A stretch of DNA of 5,170 nt from Clostridiales bacterium (lineage in GTDB: Bacteria > Bacillota > Clostridia > Oscillospirales > Acutalibacteraceae). Positions 1 through 5,170 of this stretch are shown in pieces. The translations under genes and the position numbers were made by a program. The stretch's first letter is position 1. Each line of letters opens with the position of its first letter. A model generated the notes under the pieces. It was not told the origin of the DNA and did not search any database. It saw nothing but the letters and a program-made list of their open reading frames with translations. The stretch covers positions 1-5,170 of the forward strand of contig JAAYWU010000322.1 in NCBI GenBank assembly GCA_012516295.1, read 5' to 3'.

Positions 1-70
1 TCAGCATGTTGGTCAGCATCGTTACGGAAAAAGGAGAATCGTCTACGATTGCTACTTTAATTTCCTTCAT
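1..70 (-). CDS. Response regulator, CheY-like receiver domain (N-terminal fragment)
   Basis: Only the first 23 codons lie in the window; the gene runs off the left edge. The peptide begins MKEIKVAIVDDSPFS and continues VTMLTNML. This is the start of a receiver domain: a hydrophobic beta-1 strand (IKVAIV), the paired acidic residues D10-D11 that bind Mg2+ near the phosphorylated aspartate, and then Ser-Pro-Phe leading into helix 1. The phosphoacceptor Asp and any output domain are outside the window, so it could be a stand-alone CheY-type protein or the front of a larger regulator. The ATG at 70 has an AGGGATG Shine-Dalgarno-like stretch ending about 5 bases upstream (complement of about 74-80). 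A possible sigma-28 promoter lies just upstream, which would fit a motility or chemotaxis role, but that link is inferred. Confidence 0.85.
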   Translation of the reverse strand, partial: MKEIKVAIVDDSPFSVTMLTNML

Positions 71-129
71 AATCATCCCTGCTTTTCTGTTTACTAAAAT
101 TCTTGCTTTAAAAATCTCTTATAACGTAT

Positions 130-157
130 TTCTCGGCTGGTTCCTGCCATTTTTTTA
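130..157 (-). promoter_or_regulatory. Possible sigma-28/sigma-D (flagellar-type) promoter for the response regulator
   Basis: Read on the minus strand, TAAA (complement of 154-157) is followed after 16 bases by GCCGAGAA (complement of 130-137). The sigma-D/sigma-28 consensus is TAAA, a spacer of about 14-16 bases, then GCCGATAT or GCCGATAA, so the -10 box matches at six or seven of eight positions. Transcription would start near 120-123 and give a leader of about 50 bases before the ATG at 70. The site sits between the DUF362 stop codon and the response regulator. No good sigma-A pair was found here: TATAAG occurs nearer the gene but has no -35 match at 17 bases. Confidence 0.35.
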
Positions 158-168
158 GGAAAACAGGA

Positions 169-1277
169 TTATTTTATGGGAATAAGTTCATAGTCCCGGT
201 TCCCAAGCCCGATTTTTACCGCATGGTCAATTCCGACCCTCCAGTCGGTCACAGGGTGCGTGTCTGTGAAATGGTCGTGGGTGGTCTGCGGTTGTTCCGC
301 TAAAAAGCTGCCGTTTAAAACGGGCTGGCGGTTCACCGCGTCCGCGCAGGCAACGTCCAGCGCGACAGGGTCAAAGGAAGCGAACATGCCCACGTCCGGA
401 ACAATCGGCGCGTCGTTTTCCGCGTGGCAGTCGCAGTTGGGCGACACATCCATTACGAGGCTGATGTGGAAATGGGGGCGGTCCTTTAACACCGCATAGG
501 CGTATTCCGCAATTTTGCAGTTTAATATTTCGTTCGCCGTATCCTCGCCGGGGTGCACCGCGTCAAAATTACAGGCGCCGATGCAGCGCCCGCAGCCCAC
601 GCATTTCTCATGGTCGATTTGTGCCCGGCGGTTTTCGTCGAAGGAAATCGCATCGTGCGCGCAGTTTTTGCGGCAGGAGCCGCAGCCGCGGCATTCGTCC
701 TTCTCCACGACCGGTTTCCGTCGCTGTGCATTTCCATTTTTCCCGCGCGGGAGCCGCAGCCCATGCCGATATTTTTCAGCGCGCCGCCGATTCCCGTGCT
801 TTCGTGCCCTTTGAAATGGGTCAGGGAAATAAAAATGTCGGCGTCCATCACCGCGCGGCCGATTTTGGCCTCTTTTACATATTCGCAGTTGATCGGTACC
901 AGCGTTTCGTCGGTGCCTTTCAAGCCGTCCGCAATCAGAATATGGCAGCCGGTTGCGAACGGGTTGTATCCGTTTTCATAAGCGGCGTCCAGATGGTCCA
1001 GCGCGTTTTTCCTTCTTCCAACATACAGGGTGTTGCAGTCGGTCAGAAAAACCCTGCCGCCCTGCCTGCGTACCAGATCGACGATGACCTTCGAGAAATT
1101 CGGCCGCAGATAGGAAAGGTTGCCCGGTTCGCCGAAATGAATTTTCACCGCGGTGTACCGGTCCGCGAAGGGAAGCGTTTCAATGCCGGCTTTCTTCACA
1201 AGCTTTTCCAGCTTCTGCAGGAGGTTGCATTCCGAAGTAGCCCGGAAATCCGCAAAATAAACCTTTGATTTTTCCAT
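169..1277 (-). pseudogene. DUF362 domain protein with two [4Fe-4S] ferredoxin motifs, split by a -1 frameshift
   Basis: One gene is spread over two frames. The upstream frame (1277 to 522) carries the DUF362 N-terminal half, with HFGEPGNLSYLRP, TDCNTLYVGRRKNALDHL, SLTHFKGHESTGIGGALKN and GMGCGSRAGKMEMHSDG, then turns into an Ala/Arg-rich tail unlike the family. The downstream frame (708 to 169) continues directly with EKDECRGCGSCRKNC. Joining them near 717 restores HSDGKPVVEKDEC and a protein of about 369 aa, a normal family length. The two CxxCxxCxxxC motifs fall at restored residues 196-206 and 226-236 and should hold two [4Fe-4S] clusters. The C-terminal part (PNCDCHAENDAPIVPDVG, SFDPVALDVACADAVN) is also typical. 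Members are uncharacterised, presumably cytoplasmic Fe-S proteins; no reaction can be assigned. I chose ATG 1277 over ATG 1286 because AAGGAG lies 10 bases from the former and only 1 from the latter. It is either a real broken gene or a sequencing error in a short homopolymer. Confidence 0.85.
711..720 (-). other. Frameshift site in the DUF362 gene
   Basis: On the minus strand the bases read CGGAAACCGG. In the upstream frame this is GGA AAC CGG (Gly-Asn-Arg), and the family reading is lost from here. Adding one A to the AAA run (complement of 715-717) gives GGA AAA CCG GTC GTG (Gly-Lys-Pro-Val-Val), which leads straight into the ferredoxin motifs. A single missing base in the A run therefore explains the split. 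It does not form a standard -1 slippery heptamer: C GGA AAC permits re-pairing in the A site but not in the P site. Confidence 0.8.
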
Positions 1278-1287
1278 AATTTTCATT

Positions 1288-1293
1288 CTCCTT
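1288..1293 (-). promoter_or_regulatory. Ribosome binding site that decides the DUF362 start
   Basis: AAGGAG on the minus strand. The ATG at 1277 is 10 bases away, within or near the usable range, whereas the in-frame ATG at 1286 is only 1 base away and too close for efficient initiation. This favours a protein starting MEKSKVYFADF rather than MKIMEKSK. Confidence 0.6.
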
Positions 1294-1336
1294 TTCCCGC
1301 AGGGCCCAACGGCTTTTTGCGGTTTGCGTTAAAATA

Positions 1337-1365
1337 TTTAGACTTTTTTCAAATCAGGCTTTCAA
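1337..1365 (-). promoter_or_regulatory. Candidate sigma-A promoter for the DUF362 gene
   Basis: On the minus strand TTGAAA (complement of 1360-1365, five of six to TTGACA) is followed after exactly 17 bases by TCTAAA (complement of 1337-1342, four of six to TATAAT). Transcription would start near 1330, about 50 bases before the ATG at 1277. It lies downstream of the ROK terminator, so the DUF362 gene probably has its own transcript. The -10 box is mediocre and the region is AT-rich, so a chance match is possible. Confidence 0.4.
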
Positions 1366-1423
1366 ATTGAACGAAAAGAAGAATCCTCTGACCGAAAAAC
1401 CATCTTCATCGTCATTATACCAT

Positions 1424-1459
1424 AAAATGATAGCCTCTGCATTTAAATGCAAAGGCTAT
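1424..1459 (-). terminator. Rho-independent terminator of the ROK gene, overlapping its stop codon
   Basis: Positions 1430-1459 form a 15-position inverted repeat with one mismatch (1437/1452), centred between 1444 and 1445; the inner part is TGCATTTAAATGCA and the outer part is AGGCTAT/ATAGCCT. On the minus strand the stem is followed by ATTTT (T run complement of 1424-1427), a short U tract. The TAG stop codon of the ROK gene (complement of 1456-1458) is inside the first arm of the stem. There is no T run on the plus-strand side, so it should act on minus-strand transcription only. The short U tract makes termination efficiency uncertain. Confidence 0.65.
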
Positions 1460-2676
1460 GTATGCTCATAGTTGCAGATTTTATCGAAAATGATTTCCTT
1501 AGAAAGGGCGAACAGCCCGCAGATTCCGGCGTTCGTTTCCAAACTTGCGGAAACCACGCTTACGGGCTCGAATGCGCTTTCCTGCACAATGCGGTTGATG
1601 ATCGGCAGCATCTGCGATTGAAAGGCAACGTAATCCCCGCCCAAAATAACCATGTCGCAGTTCAGAAGGCTGATAATATTGGAAATGGTCGCGCCGATTA
1701 TGGTGGCGGTTTCTTCAATACATTTTTTCAAAAATTCGTCGCCTTCGCGCCAGACCCGTACAATGTCCTTGAACCCGGCCGAATCGGGACTTTTCCCCAG
1801 CGCGGCGAAAGCGTCCCGCGTTTCCTTCGGCGCTTTGGCGCGGATGTATTGCTTCAGCGCACGGATATTGACGGCGTCGCCCAGATTCCCGAATTTTCCG
1901 TTTACCAGCCCCAAAGGCCCGGCAGGAATGGAGTTTGAAATTTCTCCCGCGCGGTTGGTGCTGCCCAGGTACAGCTTTCCGTTAATAATGATACCCGCGC
2001 CGAATCCGTAGCCGCCGCTGATGTACACAAGGTTTTCCGCCTTTTTGCCGGCACCGGTGGTGAATTCCCCCACCGCCGCGGCGTTTACGTCGTTTACGAC
2101 CAGCACCTGCGTTTCAAAAAGTTCTTCCAACTGGCGGGAAAGGTCGCTCATGTTCCAGTTGGCAAAATTGGATTCCGCGTAGTAATTGCGGTTTTCCGGG
2201 TCGAACACGCCCGGGCACGAAATCGCAATAATCGCCAGATCTTGGCGGCTCAGCCCCGCGGTGGAAAGCAGCAGATTGGTTGCGTTTAAAACCAGATTCA
2301 GCCTTTCGGGGTACTTGGCATCGTTTGCGATTGCAACCGTAATTTTGTTGAGGGTTTCGCCGCGCAGGTTCCCCAGCACGAAAATCGGATCCTCGAAATT
2401 CAGCTCAATCGCAATAATATATTGGTAATTTTCATTGAATTTGAGAAGGATGGGCTTGCGTCCGCCTGTGGACATGGCGGCTCCGGCGCCGACCTCCTGA
2501 ATGATCCCAATATCCAGCAGGGACGAAATGTTTTCCGTCATGGCGGATTTGCTGATGCACAGCTCGCGTGACAGCTCCGCACGGGAAATCGGTTCGTCGC
2601 AGTAGATTTTTTCAAGGATAACCCTTTGGTTGATCGACCGGATATGGGTTTGGTCTACGGTGTGTATAATGTTCAT
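1456..2676 (-). CDS. ROK-family transcriptional regulator (NagC/XylR type)
   Basis: A 406-aa protein, the usual length for DNA-binding ROK proteins. Residues about 12-62 form a winged helix-turn-helix (recognition part around ISRAELSRELCISKSAMTEN), followed by the STGGRKP turn typical of the linker. The sugar-kinase-like ROK domain follows: ISCPGVFDP (about 152-160), VVNDVNAAAVGEF with the Asn-Asp pair at 195-196, the glycine loop GGYGFGAGIIINGKLY (about 221-236), and LLNCDMVILGG near the C-terminus. The usual ExGH plus CxCGxxGCxE zinc region is absent: it reads AGEISN, then a stretch with no cysteine (about 243-266). This suggests a changed or lost zinc and sugar site. The ATG at 2676 is preferred over the adjacent in-frame GTG at 2679 because GGA lies 5 bases before it; the ribosome binding site is weak either way. 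It is divergent from oppA and has its own promoter and terminator. Probable role: local, autoregulated control of the transporter (inferred). Confidence 0.9.
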   Translation of the reverse strand: MNIIHTVDQTHIRSINQRVILEKIYCDEPISRAELSRELCISKSAMTENISSLLDIGIIQEVGAGAAMSTGGRKPILLKFNENYQYIIAIELNFEDPIFVLGNLRGETLNKITVAIANDAKYPERLNLVLNATNLLLSTAGLSRQDLAIIAISCPGVFDPENRNYYAESNFANWNMSDLSRQLEELFETQVLVVNDVNAAAVGEFTTGAGKKAENLVYISGGYGFGAGIIINGKLYLGSTNRAGEISNSIPAGPLGLVNGKFGNLGDAVNIRALKQYIRAKAPKETRDAFAALGKSPDSAGFKDIVRVWREGDEFLKKCIEETATIIGATISNIISLLNCDMVILGGDYVAFQSQMLPIINRIVQESAFEPVSVVSASLETNAGICGLFALSKEIIFDKICNYEHT

Positions 2677-2711
2677 CACGATCCATTCATTTATTGTCGG
2701 ATTTTGTAACC

Positions 2712-2740
2712 ATCATAGCATGGGAAAATTCGATTTTCAA
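2712..2740 (-). promoter_or_regulatory. Sigma-A promoter of the ROK gene
   Basis: On the minus strand TTGAAA (complement of 2735-2740) and TATGAT (complement of 2712-2717) are separated by exactly 17 bases. Each box matches five of six consensus positions, and TGC just before TATGAT makes an extended -10. Transcription would start near 2705, leaving a leader of about 28 bases before the ATG at 2676. A perfect inverted repeat fills most of the spacer (see the next entry). Confidence 0.65.
2724..2738. promoter_or_regulatory. Operator-like inverted repeat within the ROK promoter
   Basis: GAAAAT-TCG-ATTTTC is a perfect 6-bp inverted repeat around 3 bases. It sits between the -10 and -35 boxes of the ROK promoter and overlaps the -35, where a bound repressor would block RNA polymerase. 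ROK regulators bind AT-rich palindromes, so the neighbouring ROK protein is the obvious candidate to bind it. Binding is inferred; AT-rich DNA yields such repeats fairly often. Confidence 0.4.
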
Positions 2741-2813
2741 TAGTATTGCTGGGATTTTTAATTAAATCTATACAAAATTACGAAAATGAATTAAAATGTT
2801 CTTGGTAAATACA

Positions 2814-2842
2814 TTGACTTTTTGAAAGGATGGTGATAATAT
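2814..2842 (+). promoter_or_regulatory. Sigma-A promoter of the oppA-oppB operon
   Basis: TTGACT (2814-2819, five of six) is followed after 17 bases by TAATAT (2837-2842, four of six), with TG at 2834-2835 giving an extended -10 (TGATAATAT). The alternative -10, GATAAT at 2835-2840, has a 15-base spacer. The predicted start near 2849 leaves a leader of about 115 bases with no obvious strong hairpin. A-tracts beginning at 2774, 2783 and 2793 lie upstream and are spaced by about one helical turn, which could bend the DNA or act as an UP element. Confidence 0.65.
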
Positions 2843-2963
2843 CAAAATAAGTAAGTTCGGAAACAAAACAAACTAAAGACCCTTATGATCAGTCAATCTT
2901 ACGCACAGTATTATTATTCCAAAAGCAAAAAATCAAAAATTTTTAGGAAAGAAGAGAGATTGT

Positions 2964-4610
2964 ATGAAAAAGAGCAAACTGCTTGCACTGATTCTTGCAG
3001 CGGCCATGGTCATAACAGCCGGTGGCTGCGGTTTCACAGGTTCATCCGGCGGCACCGCTGCGTCCGGTACGGAACAGACGGCGAGTTCCGGGGCGGCGTC
3101 CAGCGACACCATTACGGTGTACGACACAAACGAAATCCGCACCATGGTGCAGTGGGCGGCTTCCGACACAAACTCCTTTACCATTCTGAATAATGTATCC
3201 GAAGGGCTTTACCGCCTGAACGCCAAGCATGAGCCGGAACCGGCTTTGGCGCAGGACTGCAAGATTTCTGACGACAAGCTTACCTACACCTTTACGCTGA
3301 GGGACGGCCTGAAATGGAGCAACGGCACCGCCCTTACCGCGAAGGACTTCGTATTTTCCTGGCTCAAGCAGATGAGCGCGGACGCTACAAACGGCTATTC
3401 TTTCATTATGACGGACTACATCGTCAACGGTGAGGAATATCTTGCCGGCAAAGCGAAAGCCGAGGATGTCGGCGTGAAAGCGCTTGACGACAAAACCTTT
3501 GAAGTCAAGCTGAAGCAGCCGACACCGTATTTCATCCGCCTGACCACCCTTCCGATGTTTTTCCCGCTGAACGAGGAATTTGTGAAGTCCAAGGGCGATA
3601 AGTACGGCCTGGATGCGGACAGCATGATTTACTGCGGCCCGTACGTACTTACATCCTATGATCCGGCCAGCGGAAGCGTCATGAAGAAGAACGACTCCTA
3701 TTGGGATGCCGCGAATGTAAAGGTTCCGAACGTCAAGGTTCGCATCATTAAGGAACAGGCCACGGCTCTTAACGCTTATAAGGCCGGCGAGCTTTCCAGG
3801 GTCATCCTTTCCTCTTCCGACGTTCCGGCAATGAAATCCAGCCCGGAATTCAGCTCCAACAACGAATTCCGCACGACTTACCTCCAGTTCAACCTGACGG
3901 ACAAGACATTGTCCAATAAAAATATCCGTATAGCGCTCGGTTATGCAATCGACCGCACAACCCTTGCGGACGCCATCCTTTCCGACGGTTCCGCACCGGC
4001 AACCGGCCTGATTCCGAACTTTATGTACGGGAACGGAAAGCAGACATTCCGTGAACTCAACGGCGACATCACTGCGTTCGACGCAGCGAAGGCAAAGGAA
4101 TACTGGGACAAGGGCGTAAAAGAGCTTGGCAGCACGCCGACCCTCACCCTTCTGACCGAAGACGATTCCGTAACAAAGACCGTTGCAACCTACCTCCAGA
4201 GCGAATTCAAGAAGAATCTCGGCATTGATGTAAAGATCGATTCCAAAACGAAAAAAGCAAGAAACCAGCTGATGGATAACAACGACTTCCAGATGGCGAT
4301 TACTGCCTGGGGCGCGGACTACGACGACGCCATGACCTATATGGATCTGTGGACAAACGGCACGCCGTACCGCGGAAGCTACAAGAGCGACACCTATAAC
4401 GGGCTGATTGCCGACGCGAAAAAGCAGACCGACGACGAAAAGCGCCTGCAGGATATGCTTACGGCGGAAAAGCTGCTGGTTGTTGACGACGCGGTCGTAT
4501 CCCCGCTGTTCTACAGAGGGTCCGCTTATCTTACAAAACCGAATGTGAAAAACCTGGTTACCCATCCGTTTGGCGCACCGATCGAATTCAAATATGCTTC
4601 CCTGAATTAA
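2964..4610 (+). CDS. oppA: Oligopeptide-type ABC transporter substrate-binding lipoprotein (SBP family 5)
   Basis: A 548-aa extracellular lipoprotein that captures solute and delivers it to the ABC permease. The signal peptide has a KKSK basic start, a hydrophobic core (LLALILAAAMVI) and a lipobox ending AGGC, so Cys22 should be lipidated and anchor the protein to the outer face of the membrane. A Gly/Ser/Thr/Ala-rich linker covers about 23-48. The SBP_bac_5 domain follows, with SEGLYRLN, EPALAQDCKISDDKLTYTF, TLRDGLKWSNG and LTAKDFVFSW (about 79-133). Later family landmarks include CGPYVLTSYDP, KKNDSYWDA, and NKNIRIALGYAIDR. Length is normal. The start at 2964 is supported by the signal peptide; an AGAGAG stretch 5 bases upstream is a weak ribosome binding site. 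It is first in an operon with an OppB-like permease. Sequence features favour peptides, but family 5 proteins also bind oligosaccharides or nickel, and the ROK neighbour keeps a sugar substrate possible. The opp name is by family resemblance. Confidence 0.93.
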   Translation: MKKSKLLALILAAAMVITAGGCGFTGSSGGTAASGTEQTASSGAASSDTITVYDTNEIRTMVQWAASDTNSFTILNNVSEGLYRLNAKHEPEPALAQDCKISDDKLTYTFTLRDGLKWSNGTALTAKDFVFSWLKQMSADATNGYSFIMTDYIVNGEEYLAGKAKAEDVGVKALDDKTFEVKLKQPTPYFIRLTTLPMFFPLNEEFVKSKGDKYGLDADSMIYCGPYVLTSYDPASGSVMKKNDSYWDAANVKVPNVKVRIIKEQATALNAYKAGELSRVILSSSDVPAMKSSPEFSSNNEFRTTYLQFNLTDKTLSNKNIRIALGYAIDRTTLADAILSDGSAPATGLIPNFMYGNGKQTFRELNGDITAFDAAKAKEYWDKGVKELGSTPTLTLLTEDDSVTKTVATYLQSEFKKNLGIDVKIDSKTKKARNQLMDNNDFQMAITAWGADYDDAMTYMDLWTNGTPYRGSYKSDTYNGLIADAKKQTDDEKRLQDMLTAEKLLVVDDAVVSPLFYRGSAYLTKPNVKNLVTHPFGAPIEFKYASLN

Positions 4611-4630
4611 GAATCGGGAAACTGGGAATG

Positions 4631-4664
4631 AAAGAGGGGGGAGGAGTTCTTCCCCCTCTTTTTT
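4631..4664 (+). terminator. Intrinsic terminator between oppA and oppB
   Basis: AAAGAGGGGG (4631-4640) pairs perfectly with CCCCCTCTTT (4652-4661), and the 11-base loop can close further through G-T, A-T and G-C pairs. The second arm runs into six T residues (4659-4664). It begins 20 bases after the oppA stop and ends 29 bases before the oppB start, with no clear new promoter in between. It most likely works as a partial terminator and 3' stabiliser, so that binding protein is made in excess over the permease. Confidence 0.85.
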
Positions 4665-4677
4665 AGTAAAGATAGCT

Positions 4678-4685
4678 AGGGAGGG
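4678..4685 (+). promoter_or_regulatory. Ribosome binding site of oppB
   Basis: AGGGAGGG lies 8 bases before the ATG at 4694. It is the strongest Shine-Dalgarno match in the window and fixes the permease start. Confidence 0.7.
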
Positions 4686-4693
4686 TATACGGA

Positions 4694-5170
4694 ATGTTCA
4701 GATACATATGCAAGCGCATGGTGTATTTGCTGATTACTCTGTTAATCATTTTAACAACGACCTTTTTCCTGATGAAAAAACTGCCGGGCACGCCGTTCGA
4801 TTCGGAGCGCTTTTCCCTGCTGCCGGCGGATCAGCAGGCGCAGTTACTGGAAAAATACGGGCTGAACGACCCGGTCATCGTTCAATACGGCAAATATATC
4901 CTGAATGTGGCAAAAGGGGACTTCGGAACTTCCTTTTTCTATTCGGGTCAGCCGGTTTCCGGCGTAATTATGGGGCGTATCGGCCCTTCGGCCCTGATCG
5001 GTATTCAGGCGATCCTCATCGGCCTTTCCATCGGACTGATTCTGGGCATCATCGCCGCGTGGCGGCACAACAGCGGAATCGATTATTTCACCATGGTCAT
5101 CGCTGTTCTGGGCGTGTCGGTTCCGAACTTCGTGGCCGCGGCGCTGCTGCAATACTATGTCGGGCTGAAA
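4694..5170 (+). CDS. oppB: OppB-like ABC transporter permease (N-terminal part)
   Basis: An open frame from ATG 4694 to the window edge gives 159 codons; the gene continues outside. The protein begins MFRYICKRMVYLLITLLI, the usual OppB/DppB opening of a short basic cytoplasmic end and a first membrane segment (about 9-28), then KKLPGTPF, matching the family LPGDP motif. The outer-side stretch has EKYGLNDPVIVQYGKYI and KGDFGTSF (about 53-81), strong OppB/DppB signatures. Membrane segments 2 and 3 are near 99-122 and 131-156. The EAA loop that contacts the ATPase is beyond the edge. It pairs with a second permease (OppC type) and ATPases (OppD/OppF type), expected downstream but not visible. 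Substrate cannot be read from this part, so oppB versus dppB or appB naming is arbitrary. It follows oppA by 83 bases, separated by a terminator. Confidence 0.92.
   Translation, partial: MFRYICKRMVYLLITLLIILTTTFFLMKKLPGTPFDSERFSLLPADQQAQLLEKYGLNDPVIVQYGKYILNVAKGDFGTSFFYSGQPVSGVIMGRIGPSALIGIQAILIGLSIGLILGIIAAWRHNSGIDYFTMVIAVLGVSVPNFVAAALLQYYVGLK

Noticed and set aside
135..148. Interrupted dyad GGCTGGTTCCTGCC within the putative sigma-28 promoter
   Set aside because: The symmetry has internal mismatches, there is no room for a hairpin loop, and no T run follows, so it is neither a terminator nor a convincing operator.
711..720. Programmed -1 ribosomal frameshifting in the DUF362 gene
   Set aside because: The site lacks a full X XXY YYZ heptamer because the P-site codon GGA cannot re-pair on CGG, and I did not see a clear stimulatory hairpin just downstream. 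Family members are normally read in a single frame.
621..1268. Long plus-strand frames across the DUF362 gene
   Set aside because: They are antisense to a gene with clear family motifs, are Arg/Ala/Phe-rich, and have no plausible start signals.
1414..1419. Perfect TATAAT on the minus strand downstream of the ROK terminator
   Set aside because: No -35 match lies at the right distance; the upstream bases are the terminator stem. The TTGAAA/TCTAAA pair at 1337-1365 is a better promoter for the DUF362 gene.
2885..3193. A 102-codon plus-strand frame that starts in the oppA leader and overlaps the start of oppA
   Set aside because: It has no convincing ribosome binding site, its later part is the Cys/His/Arg-rich product of an alternate frame of oppA, and it shows no recognisable domain. 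Its first codons could at most be a leader peptide, for which I see no attenuator hairpin.
3042..4565. A 507-codon open frame antisense to oppA
   Set aside because: It is a shadow of a GC-rich-codon gene: the plus-strand frame has a signal peptide, family motifs and a terminator, whereas the antisense product is Val/Arg/Gly-rich with no recognisable fold.

Overview
The window looks like a chromosomal segment of a mid-GC, low-AT-bias Clostridia-type Firmicute, possibly an Oscillospiraceae/Ruminococcaceae relative. This is inferred from the AG-rich Shine-Dalgarno sites, sigma-A promoters in AT-rich intergenic DNA, a Gram-positive lipoprotein signal peptide on the transporter binding protein, and the gene families present. 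The genus cannot be fixed from the sequence alone.

Layout: (1) 1-70, minus strand: the first 23 codons of a CheY-type response regulator, preceded by a possible sigma-28/sigma-D (motility-type) promoter. (2) 169-1277, minus strand: a DUF362 protein with an internal pair of [4Fe-4S] ferredoxin motifs, split into two frames by an apparent single-base loss near 715-717. (3) 1430-1459: a strong hairpin terminator whose stem contains the stop codon of the next gene. (4) 1456-2676, minus strand: a ROK-family transcriptional regulator whose zinc-binding cysteine cluster is missing. (5) 2677-2963: a divergent control region with one good sigma-A promoter in each direction and a perfect inverted repeat inside the ROK promoter. 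(6) 2964-4610, plus strand: an OppA-like family 5 solute-binding lipoprotein. (7) 4631-4664: an intrinsic terminator. (8) 4694 to the window end, plus strand: the first 159 codons of the OppB-like ABC permease.

How the parts fit: the ROK regulator and the oppA-oppB transporter operon are divergent neighbours, so the simplest reading is that the regulator controls itself and the transporter in response to a ligand linked to the transported substrate. The terminator between oppA and oppB would give many binding-protein transcripts and fewer permease transcripts. Because ROK proteins usually sense sugars, the transported substrate could be an oligosaccharide, although the binding protein itself resembles peptide-binding proteins. 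The DUF362 and response-regulator genes look like separate transcription units.

I see no mobile element, CRISPR array, tRNA or rRNA, and no clear evidence of a wholly new system. The most useful points are the DUF362 frameshift, the altered ROK ligand/zinc region, and the operator-like structure of the divergent promoter region.
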